Origin: Cellulomonas pakistanensis
Lineage (GTDB): Bacteria > Actinomycetota > Actinomycetes > Actinomycetales > Cellulomonadaceae
Length of the DNA: 64,000 nt
Assembly: GCF_016862755.1 (NCBI RefSeq)
Contig: NZ_BONO01000019.1
Span: forward strand, 29,070 to 93,069
Direction of reading: 5' to 3'
Every line of letters begins with the position of its first letter. Positions within the stretch are counted from its first letter, which is position 1. Positions 36,141-45,768 of this stretch are shown one piece after another. The notes below the pieces were generated by a model. It saw only the letters and a program-made list of their open reading frames with translations. It ran no database searches and was not told where the DNA came from. Both the position numbers and the translations under genes were made by a program.

Positions 36141-36146
36141 TACCCT
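36141..36146 (+). promoter_or_regulatory. -10 box of the ADP-ribosylglycohydrolase gene
   Basis: TACCCT ends 7 bases before the GTG at 36154. It is only 18 bases from the opposing ppgK -10 box, so the two promoters must interfere or be regulated together. Confidence 0.5.
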
Positions 36147-36153
36147 CGGGGGC

Positions 36154-37515
36154 GTGCCCGACCAGCCCCTCCGCCCGGACCTCGCCGAGACGACCCCCGG
36201 CGCCCGCCCCCTCGACCGCGGGGTGCTCGACCGCGCCTCCGGCGTGCTGCTCGCGCAGGCCGCGGGTGACGCGCTCGGGGTGCCCTACGAGTTCGCGGAG
36301 CCGCCGGCGGCGGACGACCTGCCGGTGATGCGCGGCGGCGGGCTGGGCCCGTACGCGCCGGGCGAGTGGAGCGACGACACGCAGATGTCCGTCGTGGTGG
36401 CCCGGGTGGCGGCGCGCGGCGGCGGGCTGCGCTCGGAGGCGGAGCTGGACGAGATCGCCGCGGGCTTCGAGGCGTGGCGGACGGGCGGGGCGAGCGACGT
36501 CGGGACGCAGACGGCGGCGGTGCTCGCGGGCGCGGGCCGGCGGGCGGGCGCGCCGGCTGCGCGGCTGCGGGCGGCCGCTGCGGAGCTGCACGCGGCGACG
36601 GGCCGGACGGCGGGCAACGGCGCGCTGATGCGCACGGGCGTGGTGGGACTGGTGGCGCTGGACGACCGCGCGGCGACGGCCGCGGCCGCGCGCGTGGTCG
36701 CGGAGCTGACCCACCCGGACCCGCTGGCGGGCGATTCGTGCGTGCTGTGGTCGGAGGCGGTCCGGCTGGCCGTGGTGGAGCGGCGCCTGGACGTGCACGC
36801 GGGCCTGGACCTGCTGCCGCCGGAGCGCCGCGCGGCGTGGCGCGGCTGGCTGGACGACGCGGCGTCCGCGCGCCCGGTGTCGGATCTGCGCCCGAACGGG
36901 TTCACGGTCACGGCGCTGCAGGCCGCGTGGCACGCGATCATCCGGTCGGTGCCGCCGCTGCCCGAGGGCGTCGAGGTCCCGGGCCGCGTGCACGTGCCGT
37001 TGGCGCTGGCGGCGGCGGTGCGGATCGGCGGCGACACGGACACGGTGGCGGCGATCGCCGGGGCGCTGCTGGGCGCGCGGTACGGCGAGGACGCGGTGCC
37101 GGCGGTGTGGGCGCGCGCGGTGCACGGCTGGCCCGGGCTGGCGGGGCGGCGTCTGGGGGCGCTCGGCCGGGCGACGGCGCAGGGCGGCCCCGGGGTGCCC
37201 GGGACGCCGGAGCAGCAGGTGTGCCCGCTGTGCGGGACGCGCGAGCCGTTCTTCGAGCGCTACGCGGGCCACGTCTGCGGTTGGTGCTCGCGCTGGGTGA
37301 CGGACTCCGCCGGCCGCCCGGTCGGTCTCTTCAACACGTCGTTCACCGGCGGGTTCACCGCGCAGTACGCGGACGGGACGACGGCGTCGGCGGAGGTGCT
37401 GGCGGGCCGGGTGTGGGTCGACGGGCGGCCGCTGCGTGCGGGCGAGGCCCGGTTCGGCGGGACGGTGGTGCAGCTGCCTGCGGGCGAGGCGCCGGCGGCG
37501 GTGGTGGTCCCGTGA
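36154..37515 (+). CDS. ADP-ribosylglycohydrolase (DraG-like) fused to a C-terminal zinc-ribbon/beta module
   Basis: 453 residues. Residues 25-345 are an ADP-ribosylglycohydrolase: [15 protein letters not shown] (Asp74, Asp75), NGALMR and GGDTDT (Asp294, Asp296) supply the di-metal site, so it should be active in removing ADP-ribose. Residues 355-453 form a separate module with C357-C360 and C375-C378 and a beta-rich end ([16 protein letters not shown] ... [12 protein letters not shown]). The second part is not needed by known DraG enzymes and may recognise a substrate. It overlaps truA by 4 bases. Confidence 0.87.
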   Translation: MPDQPLRPDLAETTPGARPLDRGVLDRASGVLLAQAAGDALGVPYEFAEPPAADDLPVMRGGGLGPYAPGEWSDDTQMSVVVARVAARGGGLRSEAELDEIAAGFEAWRTGGASDVGTQTAAVLAGAGRRAGAPAARLRAAAAELHAATGRTAGNGALMRTGVVGLVALDDRAATAAAARVVAELTHPDPLAGDSCVLWSEAVRLAVVERRLDVHAGLDLLPPERRAAWRGWLDDAASARPVSDLRPNGFTVTALQAAWHAIIRSVPPLPEGVEVPGRVHVPLALAAAVRIGGDTDTVAAIAGALLGARYGEDAVPAVWARAVHGWPGLAGRRLGALGRATAQGGPGVPGTPEQQVCPLCGTREPFFERYAGHVCGWCSRWVTDSAGRPVGLFNTSFTGGFTAQYADGTTASAEVLAGRVWVDGRPLRAGEARFGGTVVQLPAGEAPAAVVVP

Positions 37516-38489
37516 CCGCGCCGACGCCCGACGCGACGCCGACGGCGACGCCCGACGCGCCCCCCGTGCGCGTCCGCGTCGACCTCGCCTACGACGGCAC
37601 GGACTTCGCCGGCTGGGCCCGCCAGCCCGGGCTGCGGACCGTGCAGGGCGTCGTCGAGGACGGGCTCGCCCTGGTGCTGCGCTCGGAGCACCGGGGCGAC
37701 GCCCTGCCGCGGGTGACCGTCGCCGGCCGCACCGACGCCGGCGTGCACGCGCGCGGCCAGGTGCTGCACGTCGACGTCCCGCCCGGCGCGTGGGCGGCGG
37801 TGCCCGGCCGGTCGGACCGCACGCCGGAGGAGTCGCTGCTGACCCGGCTGGGCGGGGTGCTGCCGCCGGACGTCGTGGCGACGCGGGTCCGGGTCGCGCC
37901 CGAGGGGTTCGACGCGAGGTTCTCGGCGGTCGCGCGCCGGTACGCCTACCGGGTGTGCGACGACCCGGCGCTGCGCGACCCGCTGCGGCGGGCGCACGTG
38001 CTGTGGACGCGGCGGCCGCTGGACGTCGCCGCGATGCACGAGGCGGCGGGCCGGGTGCTCGGGCGGCACGACTTCGCCGCCTACTGCAAGCCGCGGCCGG
38101 GAGCGACGACGATCCGCACGCTCGACGAGCTGACGTGGGAGCGGCCCGCGGACGGGCCGGACGCCGGGCTGGTGGTGGCGACGGTCCGCGCGGACGCGTT
38201 CTGCCACTCGATGGTGCGTGCCCTCGTCGGCGCGAGCCTGGCGGTGGGGGAGGGCCGGCGGTCCGTGGACTGGCCGGCCGAGCTGCTGGTCGGCGGGCGG
38301 CGCGACCCCGGCAGCGCGGTGGTCGCGGCGCACGGGCTGACGCTCGAGGAGGTCGTGTACCCGCCGGACGCGGAGCTGGCCGAGCGCCAGCTGCGGACGC
38401 GCGCGCTCCGGTCGGCCGACGACGTCCACGCGCCCCCGCTCGCGGCGCGCGCCGCGGAGGCCTCCGCGGCGGGAGACGACGGGGAGTGA
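37512..38489 (+). CDS. truA: tRNA pseudouridine(38-40) synthase
   Basis: 325 residues, GTG start overlapping the preceding stop (GTGA). The catalytic Asp is in [13 protein letters not shown]; the opening [20 protein letters not shown] and the C-terminal [19 protein letters not shown] are diagnostic. It modifies the anticodon stem-loop of many tRNAs. It often follows rplQ directly; here six genes intervene and it is coupled to the ADP-ribosylglycohydrolase gene. The Pro/Thr-rich N-terminus of about 20 residues and acidic C-terminus are extra. Confidence 0.96.
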   Translation: MTAPTPDATPTATPDAPPVRVRVDLAYDGTDFAGWARQPGLRTVQGVVEDGLALVLRSEHRGDALPRVTVAGRTDAGVHARGQVLHVDVPPGAWAAVPGRSDRTPEESLLTRLGGVLPPDVVATRVRVAPEGFDARFSAVARRYAYRVCDDPALRDPLRRAHVLWTRRPLDVAAMHEAAGRVLGRHDFAAYCKPRPGATTIRTLDELTWERPADGPDAGLVVATVRADAFCHSMVRALVGASLAVGEGRRSVDWPAELLVGGRRDPGSAVVAAHGLTLEEVVYPPDAELAERQLRTRALRSADDVHAPPLAARAAEASAAGDDGE

Positions 38490-38562
38490 CGCGGACGGCG
38501 GACCCCGGTGCCCCCGCACCCGTGCCCGCCGCCCGCCCTCACCCGCCGCGAGGAGGGTGGAG

Positions 38563-38982
38563 TCAGTCCTCCTCGTCGACGATGTGGACGGCGGCCTCCT
38601 CGGCGCTCGCCGCGCCGCCGTCGACGCCCGCGTCCAGCGCGAACTGGTCGTTGCCGCCCGCCTCCACGGCGTCCTCGTCCGCGAGCAGCCGGCCGGCGCG
38701 GTCGGGCTCGCGGGACGGGTCCGGCGCGCGGTCCGGGTCCTCCCAGACCTCCGGCTCCTCCTGGGCGACGCGCTGGTCGAGCGTCTCGCCGCGCGACTCC
38801 TCCCAGGGGGTCTCGCCGAAGTGGCTCGAGGCGGGGCGCGGGCGCTCCGGCGGGCTGTAGCCCTCGTCCAGCAGGTCGTCGACGCCGCGGCCGACCAGCG
38901 TGTCCTCGGCGGGCAGCTGGTCCGCGTCGCCCTCGGCGCCGGTGGCGGCGTCGGTGCTCGTGGCAGGGGTGTTCTCGCTCAT
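38563..38982 (-). CDS. DUF5709 protein
   Basis: 139 residues from ATG 38982 (MSENTPATSTDAATGAEGDA), very acidic. It has the DUF5709 signatures EDTLVGRGVDDLLDEGYSPPERP and ETLDQRVAQEEPEVWEDPDR, followed by AGRLLADEDA. No catalytic motif or membrane span is present. The function is unknown; the family is confined largely to Actinobacteria. An apparent longer start upstream overlaps the ABC-F promoter and is not preferred. Confidence 0.85.
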   Translation of the reverse strand: MSENTPATSTDAATGAEGDADQLPAEDTLVGRGVDDLLDEGYSPPERPRPASSHFGETPWEESRGETLDQRVAQEEPEVWEDPDRAPDPSREPDRAGRLLADEDAVEAGGNDQFALDAGVDGGAASAEEAAVHIVDEED

Positions 38983-39057
38983 GCGACGAGCCTGGCACCG
39001 CGCCCCGCGCGCTGCCACCGCACGCCGATCGGCTTGGGTCCGAGCCCCCGGACCTGG

Positions 39058-39063
39058 GACGAT
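39058..39063 (+). promoter_or_regulatory. possible -10 box of the ABC-F gene
   Basis: GACGAT ends 7 bases before the ATG at 39071, the spacing of the leaderless promoters elsewhere in the window. The first base deviates from TANNNT. Confidence 0.35.
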
Positions 39064-39070
39064 CGGCGGC

Positions 39071-40765
39071 ATGGGTCATCTCGAGGTGCACGACGTGCGC
39101 TACGTGCTCCCCGACGGCCGCCCGCTGCTCGGGGGCGTCGACCTGCGGGTCGGCGAGGGGCAGCGCACCGCGCTGGTGGGTCCGAACGGCGCCGGGAAGT
39201 CGACGCTGCTGCGGATCGTCGCGGGCGACGAGCAGCCGCACGACGGCGCGGTGGTGCGCACGGGCGGGCTGGGCGTGATGCGGCAGGACGTGGGCCGGAT
39301 CGCCGACGACCGCTCGGTGCGCGACCTGCTGGCGTCGCTGGCGACGGGCGCGATCGGCGCGGCGGCCGCGGAGCTCACCGCCGCCGAGCTGCTGATGATG
39401 GAGGTCGACGACGAGCCGTCGCAGATGCGGTACGCGCAGGCGCTCGCGGACTGGGCGGACGTCGGCGGCTACGAGGTCGAGGCGGACTGGGACCGGGTGA
39501 CGGACGCGGTGCTGTCGATCCCGTTCGACGCCGCGCAGCACCGCGGGGTGCGGACGCTCTCGGGCGGGGAGCAGAAGCGGCTCGTGCTGGAGGCGCTGCT
39601 GCGCGGCCCGCAGGAGGTGCTGCTGCTCGACGAGCCGGACAACGCGCTCGACGTGCCGACCAAGCGGTGGCTGGAGCGGAAGCTGCTCGACAGCCCCAAG
39701 ACGGTGCTGCTGGTGAGCCACGACCGCGAGCTGCTGTCGCGGGTGCCGACGCACGTCGCGACGCTGGAGCCCGCGCGCACCGGCGCGACGGTGTGGATCC
39801 ACGGCGGCACGTTCACCACGTACACCGAGGCCCGGGAGGCGCGTCGCGAGCGGCTGGCCGAGCTCGCGCGCCGCTGGGACGAGGAGCACCAGAAGCTGGT
39901 CACGCTGGTGAACACGCTGAAGACGAAGGCGGCGTTCAACGACGGGCTGGCGTCGCGGTACTCCGCCGCGCAGACCCGGCTGCGCAAGTTCGAGGAGGCC
40001 GGGCCGCCGGAGGTCGTCGCGCACGACCAGCATGTGCGGGTGCGGCTCCGCGGCGGGCGGACCGCCAAGCGCGCGGTCGTCGCCGAGCAGCTGGAGCTGA
40101 CCGGGCTGATGCGGCCGTTCGACCTCGAGGTGTGGTTCGGCGAGCGCGTGGCGGTGCTCGGCTCGAACGGGTCGGGCAAGTCGCACTTCCTGCGGCTGCT
40201 GGCGGCGGGCGGCTCCGACCCCCATCCCGACCAGGGTCCGGCCGAGGGCGAGCTCCCGATCGACCCGGTGCGGCACACCGGTGTCGCCCGGCTGGGCTCG
40301 CGGGTCGTCCCCGGGTTCTTCGCGCAGAACCGGCAGCACGCGCAGGACGCGGCGTTCGCCGGCCGGACGCTGCTGGAGATCCTGCACCGCGGCGAGGGTC
40401 GCCGGGCCGGCATGGGGCGCGAGCCCGCGAGCAAGGCGCTGGACCGCTACGAGCTGGTCGCGTCCGCCGAGCAGCGGTACGAGACGCTGTCCGGCGGGCA
40501 GCAGGCCCGGTTCCACATCCTGCTGCTGGAGCTCGGCGGGGCGACCCTGCTGCTGCTCGACGAGCCGACCGACAACCTCGACCTGCACTCGGCGGAGGCG
40601 CTGGAGGCCGGGCTCGCCGCGTTCGAGGGGACGGTGCTGGCCGTGACGCACGACCGGTGGTTCGCGCGCGGGTTCGACCGGTTCCTCGTGTTCGGCGAGG
40701 ACGGGGCCGTGGTCGAGACGCCGGAGCCGGTCTGGGACGCCGGCCGGGTGGCGCGGGCGCGCTGA
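39071..40765 (+). CDS. ABC-F family ATPase
   Basis: 564 residues with two nucleotide-binding domains and no membrane spans. First Walker A GPNGAGKST at 37-45, signature LSGGEQKR and Walker B LLLDEPDNALD; second Walker A GSNGSGKS at 364-371, signature LSGGQQAR and LLLDEPTDNLD. The linker of about 80 residues (ARRERLAELARRWDEEHQKL) matches the P-site tRNA interaction motif region. ABC-F proteins act on ribosomes, in translation control or antibiotic protection; which applies here cannot be told. Confidence 0.92.
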   Translation: MGHLEVHDVRYVLPDGRPLLGGVDLRVGEGQRTALVGPNGAGKSTLLRIVAGDEQPHDGAVVRTGGLGVMRQDVGRIADDRSVRDLLASLATGAIGAAAAELTAAELLMMEVDDEPSQMRYAQALADWADVGGYEVEADWDRVTDAVLSIPFDAAQHRGVRTLSGGEQKRLVLEALLRGPQEVLLLDEPDNALDVPTKRWLERKLLDSPKTVLLVSHDRELLSRVPTHVATLEPARTGATVWIHGGTFTTYTEAREARRERLAELARRWDEEHQKLVTLVNTLKTKAAFNDGLASRYSAAQTRLRKFEEAGPPEVVAHDQHVRVRLRGGRTAKRAVVAEQLELTGLMRPFDLEVWFGERVAVLGSNGSGKSHFLRLLAAGGSDPHPDQGPAEGELPIDPVRHTGVARLGSRVVPGFFAQNRQHAQDAAFAGRTLLEILHRGEGRRAGMGREPASKALDRYELVASAEQRYETLSGGQQARFHILLLELGGATLLLLDEPTDNLDLHSAEALEAGLAAFEGTVLAVTHDRWFARGFDRFLVFGEDGAVVETPEPVWDAGRVARAR

Positions 40766-40796
40766 CCAGGCGCACCGGCCGGTGACCGACGTCGCT

Positions 40797-40826
40797 TTGA
40801 CCGGTCCCGGCCGCGGCGGCTACCCT
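40797..40826 (+). promoter_or_regulatory. promoter of the rplM-rpsI operon
   Basis: TTGACC (40797-40802), an 18-base spacer, TACCCT (40821-40826). It predicts a leader of about 140 bases before rplM. Confidence 0.7.
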
Positions 40827-40974
40827 GGTGAGTCGTTGTGCGTCCGTCGGTGTCGACCCTGGTGCGTTCCCACTCACCGGTCCACGGACGACGCACCGAC
40901 GGTACTCATCGGCTGACCCCGGCTTCTACGGGATTGCCGTGGACACAGTCAGAGACATAGAGAAGGCAACGACC

Positions 40975-41421
40975 GTGCGCACGTACACCCCGAAGCCCGG
41001 CGACGTCCAGCGGAACTGGTACGTCATCGACGCGACCGATGTCGTCCTGGGCCGCCTCGCCACCCACGTCGCCACGCTGCTGCGCGGCAAGCACAAGGCG
41101 ACCTTCGCCCCGCACGTGGACGGCGGCGACTTCGTCATCGTCATCAACGCGGACAAGGTCGCGCTGACCGGCAACAAGCGCGAGACCAAGCTCGCCTACC
41201 GCCACTCGGGCTTCCCGGGTGGTCTGCGGGCGACCACGTACACCGACCTGCTCGACAAGCACCCCGAGCGTGCCGTCGAGAAGGCCGTGCGTGGCATGCT
41301 CCCGAAGACCTCGCTGGCCCGCCAGCAGCTCTCGAAGCTCAAGGTCTACCGCGGTGCCGAGCACCCGCACGCCGCCCAGCAGCCGAAGCCCTTCGAGATC
41401 ACCCAGGTCGCGCAGGGCTGA
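40975..41421 (+). CDS. rplM: 50S ribosomal protein L13
   Basis: 148 residues from GTG 40975 ([20 protein letters not shown]), with AGAAGG upstream; the longer in-frame ATG at 40828 would overlap the promoter. The core [20 protein letters not shown] is intact. L13 is an early 50S assembly protein, encoded with rpsI as usual. Confidence 0.97.
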   Translation: MRTYTPKPGDVQRNWYVIDATDVVLGRLATHVATLLRGKHKATFAPHVDGGDFVIVINADKVALTGNKRETKLAYRHSGFPGGLRATTYTDLLDKHPERAVEKAVRGMLPKTSLARQQLSKLKVYRGAEHPHAAQQPKPFEITQVAQG

Positions 41422-41456
41422 CGCCCTCGAGCACACCGGAACAGGACGCGAGACAC

Positions 41457-41945
41457 ATGGCCGAGACCACGGTCGACATCGACCTTGAGGGCGGCGAGAC
41501 GCCCAGCAGCTACACCTCCGAGACGGCCGCTCCGGCCGGCCGCGGCCAGAGCCTGACGGCTCCGGGTCAGGCCCTGGGCCGCCGCAAGGAGGCGATCGCC
41601 CGCGTGCGCCTGGTGCCCGGCACCGGCCAGTGGAAGATCAACGGCCGCACCCTCGAGGACTACTTCCCGAACAAGGTGCACCAGCAGCTCGTGAACTCCC
41701 CGCTGAAGCTGGTGGAGGTCGAGGGCCGCTTCGACGTCATCGCCCGCATCAGCGGCGGCGGCGTCACCGGCCAGGCCGGCGCCCTGCGCCTGGGCATCGC
41801 CCGCGCGCTGAACGAGATCGACGCCGAGCACAACCGCCCGGCGCTCAAGAAGGCCGGCTTCCTGACCCGCGACCCGCGCGTCGTCGAGCGCAAGAAGGCC
41901 GGTCTCAAGAAGGCCCGCAAGGCCCCGCAGTACTCCAAGCGCTGA
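41457..41945 (+). CDS. rpsI: 30S ribosomal protein S9
   Basis: 162 residues; about 38 acidic/Gly-rich N-terminal residues ([17 protein letters not shown]...) precede the S9 core [17 protein letters not shown]. The last residues KAPQYSKR include the universally conserved C-terminal Arg that touches the P-site tRNA. It starts 35 bases after rplM. Confidence 0.97.
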   Translation: MAETTVDIDLEGGETPSSYTSETAAPAGRGQSLTAPGQALGRRKEAIARVRLVPGTGQWKINGRTLEDYFPNKVHQQLVNSPLKLVEVEGRFDVIARISGGGVTGQAGALRLGIARALNEIDAEHNRPALKKAGFLTRDPRVVERKKAGLKKARKAPQYSKR

Positions 41946-41965
41946 TCCCCGGACCAGCGACCGCG

Positions 41966-42003
41966 GCCGATGGCCCCGAGGGCGGACCCTCGGGGCCATC
42001 GGC
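41966..42003 (+). terminator. 17-bp perfect terminator after rpsI
   Basis: GCCGATGGCCCCGAGGG and its exact complement around CGGA, 20 bases after rpsI; no U-tract. Confidence 0.8.
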
Positions 42004-42091
42004 CGTTCCGGTGCCCGGGCTGCGCGCTGCGCCGCGCCCCTGGCACGATGCACCCGGCCGCGCAGGCGGCCCGACGACGAGGGAGTCCTCG

Positions 42092-43441
42092 ATGGCACGA
42101 CTGTTCGGCACCGACGGGGTGCGCGGCCTGGCGAACCGGGACGTGACCGCCGAGCTGGCGCTCGACCTCTCCGTGGCGGCCGCGCACGTGCTCGGCCAGC
42201 GCGGCGAGTTCGCCGGCCACCGGCCGCGCGCCGTGGTGGGCCGCGACCCGCGCGCCTCGGGCGAGTTCCTGTCCGCCGCCGTGGCCGCCGGCCTGGCGAG
42301 CGCGGGCGTGGACGTGCTGAACGTCGGCGTGCTGCCGACCCCCGCCATCGCGCACCTCACCGGCGCGCTCGACGTCGACCTCGGCGTCGTCCTGTCGGCG
42401 TCGCACAACCCCATGCCGGACAACGGCATCAAGTTCCTGGCGCGCGGCGGCCACAAGCTCGACGACGAGCTCGAGGACGCGATCGAGCAGCGCATGCGCG
42501 GCGAGTGGGAGCGCCCGGTCGGTGCCGCCGTGGGCCGGATCCGGTCGGACACCGGGCGGGCCGGCGAGCAGTACGTCGAGCACCTCGTGTCCACGCTGAC
42601 CCACGACCTGACCGGCCTGCGCGTGGCCGTCGACTGCGCGAACGGCGCGGCCTCCGAGGTCGGGCCCGCCGCCCTGCGTGAGGCCGGCGCGGACGTGGTG
42701 GTCATCAACGCCTCGCCCGACGGCCGGAACATCAACGAGGCGTGCGGCTCGACGCACCCCGAGCAGCTGCAGGCCGCGGTCGTGGCCTCCGGCGCCGACC
42801 TCGGCGTGGCCTTCGACGGCGACGCCGACCGCTGCCTCGCGGTCGACCACACCGGCGCGCTCGTGGACGGCGACCAGATCATGGGCGTGCTGGCGCTGGA
42901 CCTGCGCGAGCGCGGCGCGCTGGCGCACGACACGCTCGTCGTGACGGTGATGAGCAACCTCGGCCTGCGCCTCGCGATGCAGGCGGCGGGCGTCCGCACC
43001 GTCGAGACCGGCGTCGGCGACCGCTACGTGCTCGAGGCCATGCGCGCGCACGGGTACAGCCTGGGCGGCGAGCAGTCCGGCCACGTGATCCTCGCGGACC
43101 ACGCGACGACCGGCGACGGCACCCTGACCGCGCTGCAGCTCGCGTCCCGCGTCGCGGCGACCGGCCAGAAGCTGAGCGAGCTCGCGGGTGTCGTCCGCCG
43201 GCTGCCGCAGACGCTGGTGAACGTCCCGGGGGTCGATAAGGACCGCGCCGGCACCGACGAGCACGTCGCGGCCGCCGTGGGCGCCGCGCAGACCTCGCTC
43301 GGGTCGACCGGCCGCGTGCTGCTGCGCCCGTCGGGCACGGAGCCGCTGGTCCGCGTCATGGTCGAGGCGGCGACGCAGGACGACGCCGACCGCGTCGCCG
43401 GGCAGCTCGCGGACGTGGTCCGCGACCGCCTCGCGCTCTGA
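42092..43441 (+). CDS. glmM: phosphoglucosamine mutase
   Basis: 449 residues. Catalytic phosphoserine Ser104 in [11 protein letters not shown], the metal loop DGDADR (Asp242, Asp244, Asp246), the sugar-binding GGEQSGH and the phosphate-binding [12 protein letters not shown] are all present. It converts glucosamine-6-P to glucosamine-1-P for UDP-GlcNAc and cell-wall synthesis; glmS lies 4 kb away. ATG at 42092 with GAGGGAG upstream. rplM-rpsI-glmM is a conserved Gram-positive order. Confidence 0.97.
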   Translation: MARLFGTDGVRGLANRDVTAELALDLSVAAAHVLGQRGEFAGHRPRAVVGRDPRASGEFLSAAVAAGLASAGVDVLNVGVLPTPAIAHLTGALDVDLGVVLSASHNPMPDNGIKFLARGGHKLDDELEDAIEQRMRGEWERPVGAAVGRIRSDTGRAGEQYVEHLVSTLTHDLTGLRVAVDCANGAASEVGPAALREAGADVVVINASPDGRNINEACGSTHPEQLQAAVVASGADLGVAFDGDADRCLAVDHTGALVDGDQIMGVLALDLRERGALAHDTLVVTVMSNLGLRLAMQAAGVRTVETGVGDRYVLEAMRAHGYSLGGEQSGHVILADHATTGDGTLTALQLASRVAATGQKLSELAGVVRRLPQTLVNVPGVDKDRAGTDEHVAAAVGAAQTSLGSTGRVLLRPSGTEPLVRVMVEAATQDDADRVAGQLADVVRDRLAL

Positions 43442-43452
43442 GGGGCGGCGGG

Positions 43453-44178
43453 ATGACGACGGACGGCGCCGGCGCGCGCCCGGGTGCGGCGGCGGACGGC
43501 GCGCCGCAGGCGACCTGGCCGGCGGCGGTCGTGCGCGAGCACGTGCTGCGGCTGCTCGACGCGGGCGCGGCCGACCCGGCGGGCACCGTCCCGATCGTCC
43601 AGGCCGGCCACCCGGCGCTGCGGATGCGCGCGGTGCCGTTCGACGGCCAGGTGGGCGACGACGAGCTCGCGGCGCTGGTCGCGCTGATGCGGCGCACCAT
43701 GCACGCCGCCCCGGGCGTGGGGCTCGCGGCGCCGCAGATCGGCCTGCCGCTCGCGCTCGCGGTGCTCGCCGACCCCGGCGCCGGCGACACCGAGGTCGGG
43801 CGGGTGCGCGAGCGGCCCGAGCTGGCCTTCCGCGTGCTCGTGAACCCGGCCTACGAGCCCGTGCCCGGCGAGGAGCCGGAGCGGGTGACGTTCTACGAGG
43901 GCTGCCTCAGCGTCGTCGGCTACCAGGCCGTGGTCCCGCGGCTGCGCCGGCTCCGGCTGACCGGGCTCGACGAGACCGGCGCCGCGCTCGACGAGGTCGT
44001 GCAGGGCTGGCCCGCACGCATCGTGCAGCACGAGACGGACCATCTCAACGGGACGCTGTACCTCGACCGGGCGCACCCCCGGTCGCTGTCGGCGACCGAC
44101 GAGCTCGGCGCGCACTGGGCGACGGAGCCCCGGCCGGCCGAGGCCGCGCGCACGCTCGGGTTCCCGCTGGAGGGCTGA
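43453..44178 (+). CDS. def: peptide deformylase
   Basis: 241 residues, longer than typical (about 170-200), with a 45-residue N-terminal extension. The three motifs are intact: GVGLAAPQIG at 88-97, EGCLS at 149-153 (metal ligand Cys151) and HETDH at 193-197. It strips the formyl group from nascent proteins. It starts 11 bases after glmM, so it is likely co-transcribed. A second def elsewhere is possible. Confidence 0.95.
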   Translation: MTTDGAGARPGAAADGAPQATWPAAVVREHVLRLLDAGAADPAGTVPIVQAGHPALRMRAVPFDGQVGDDELAALVALMRRTMHAAPGVGLAAPQIGLPLALAVLADPGAGDTEVGRVRERPELAFRVLVNPAYEPVPGEEPERVTFYEGCLSVVGYQAVVPRLRRLRLTGLDETGAALDEVVQGWPARIVQHETDHLNGTLYLDRAHPRSLSATDELGAHWATEPRPAEAARTLGFPLEG

Positions 44179-44622
44179 CCCGCTCCGCGACCGCGCGGGT
44201 CGCGCGTGCCCGGACACCCCGCGCGGGCTCCGGTGCCCGGGCGCCCCGCGGACGTCCGCCGCGGATCCCGCCCGGAGCGTTCACCGGGCCGTCACCGAAA
44301 GCCCGTGACCCGTGTCGGTGCCCCGTGATTCGCTGGGCCGACGAGCAGACGCACGGGCGACGCACAGGTGCCGCACCGGCGCGGCACGGCCCGCTCCCGG
44401 CCGACGACGGGGCGCGGCCGGTCCGCCGGGAGGCGGACCCGGGGGGTCCCCGACGTCGTCCCCGGGGCCGATGCCGGGGTGCGAGACCCGCGGTGAGGAT
44501 GGGGGGAGGACCAGGGGGTACTCGGGGGAGTCCCCGATGGTAGGGGCCCGCGGGGCCCTCCTAGCGTGGAGGACGCCGGCAGGTCCGCCCGACGGCGGCC
44601 GCCACCCAACACCCGGGAGCTG
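44179..44622 (+). promoter_or_regulatory. long upstream region of the dedA gene
   Basis: This 444-base gap has no gene that I can support. Near its end lie GGGGTA, a TCGGGG-GAGT-CCCCGA inverted repeat at 44522-44537 and TAGCGT at 44562-44567, a possible operator and -10 box about 60 bases before the dedA start (GGGAGC ribosome-binding site). Confidence 0.35.
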
Positions 44623-45624
44623 ATGAACGTGCTGCAGGACTGGATCGGCGCCATCGAGGGGTGGGTGCCCGCCCTCGCCGAGTCGCTCTGGGTGTTCCCG
44701 GCGCTGTTCCTGTTCGCCACGATCGACGGCTTCTTCCCGCCGATCCCGAGCGAGTCCGTGGTCATCGCGCTGTCGTCGCTGGCGGTGGCGCACGGCGAGC
44801 CGAACATCGCGCTCGTCGTGCTGGCCGCCGCGCTCGGCGCCTTCACCGGCGACCAGATCGCCTACCTGATCGGCTCCCGGGTCGACGTGCACCGGCTCAA
44901 GGTGTTCCGCACCCCGCGCGGCCGCAAGGCGCTGGCCTGGGCGGAGCACGCGCTCGAGCACCGCGGGTCGTCGTTCATCCTGGCGGCGCGGTACATCCCC
45001 GTGGGCCGCGTGGCGGTCAACATGACGGCGGGCGCGCTGGGCTACCCGCGCAGGCGGTTCGTCGGGCTCACCGCGCTGGCCGCCGTGACGTGGGCGGCGT
45101 ACGGCTCGCTGGTCGGCGCGGGCTTCGGGCTGTGGCTCGAGGACCACCCGGCGATCGCAGTGGTCGCCGGCGTCGTGGTCGGCACGCTGGTCGGCATCGG
45201 GATCGACTGGGTCATGCGGCGCGTGACCGGCATGGACCGGTTCCGGCGCGGCGCGGGCGCGGGGTCGGCCGAGGCCGGCGCCGCCGACCGCGGCGACGGA
45301 CCGGACGGCGGGCCGAGCGCCGGCGTCGCGGCTCCGAACGCGCCGGCACCCGGTGCGGCGGCCCAGGGGGCGGCGGCACGGGGCGCGGAGTCGCGGGGCG
45401 CGGCGACGCGGGGAGCGGCGGCGGGTACGCCGGCAACGGGCACCCCGGCACCGGGCACCCCGGCACCGGGCCCGGCTCCGGTCAACGGCCGGCCCGCCCC
45501 CGGCCCCCGCGCTCCGGTCGCCCCTCCCCGCGCCGCCGCGGCGGCCGCGACCGCCGCAGCGGCCTGCGCCGTCGGCGACGACCCCCGGGTCACGTCCCGG
45601 CAACGATCGGGCCCCGCCCGCTAA
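44623..45624 (+). CDS. DedA-family membrane protein with long Ala/Pro-rich tail
   Basis: 333 residues. The first 205 are a DedA/VTT protein: re-entrant motif FFPPIPSESVVIALSSLAV, GAFTGDQIAYLIG, and the arginine motif ILAARYIPVGRVAVNMTAG, with several membrane spans. DedA proteins are thought to be proton-dependent flippases for undecaprenyl phosphate or phosphatidylethanolamine. The last 125 residues are low-complexity Ala/Gly/Pro/Thr (TPATGTPAPGTPAPGPAPV), probably cytoplasmic and disordered. Confidence 0.9.
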   Translation: MNVLQDWIGAIEGWVPALAESLWVFPALFLFATIDGFFPPIPSESVVIALSSLAVAHGEPNIALVVLAAALGAFTGDQIAYLIGSRVDVHRLKVFRTPRGRKALAWAEHALEHRGSSFILAARYIPVGRVAVNMTAGALGYPRRRFVGLTALAAVTWAAYGSLVGAGFGLWLEDHPAIAVVAGVVVGTLVGIGIDWVMRRVTGMDRFRRGAGAGSAEAGAADRGDGPDGGPSAGVAAPNAPAPGAAAQGAAARGAESRGAATRGAAAGTPATGTPAPGTPAPGPAPVNGRPAPGPRAPVAPPRAAAAAATAAAACAVGDDPRVTSRQRSGPAR

Positions 45625-45768
45625 CGATCCGGCATCATCGCCCGGGCCGTCCCCGGCCCGCGCCTACGCTCGGTGCGGGCCACGACGGCGTCGCCCCCGA
45701 CGGCGGAGGCCGGGCAGACGCCCGCGCCTTCGCCCTGGGCAGCGGACGGGCGACGGAGGAGCGGCGAG

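Noticed and set aside
40828..40974. Longer N-terminus for L13
   Set aside because: The extra 49 residues are not family-like and would start next to the TACCCT promoter box.
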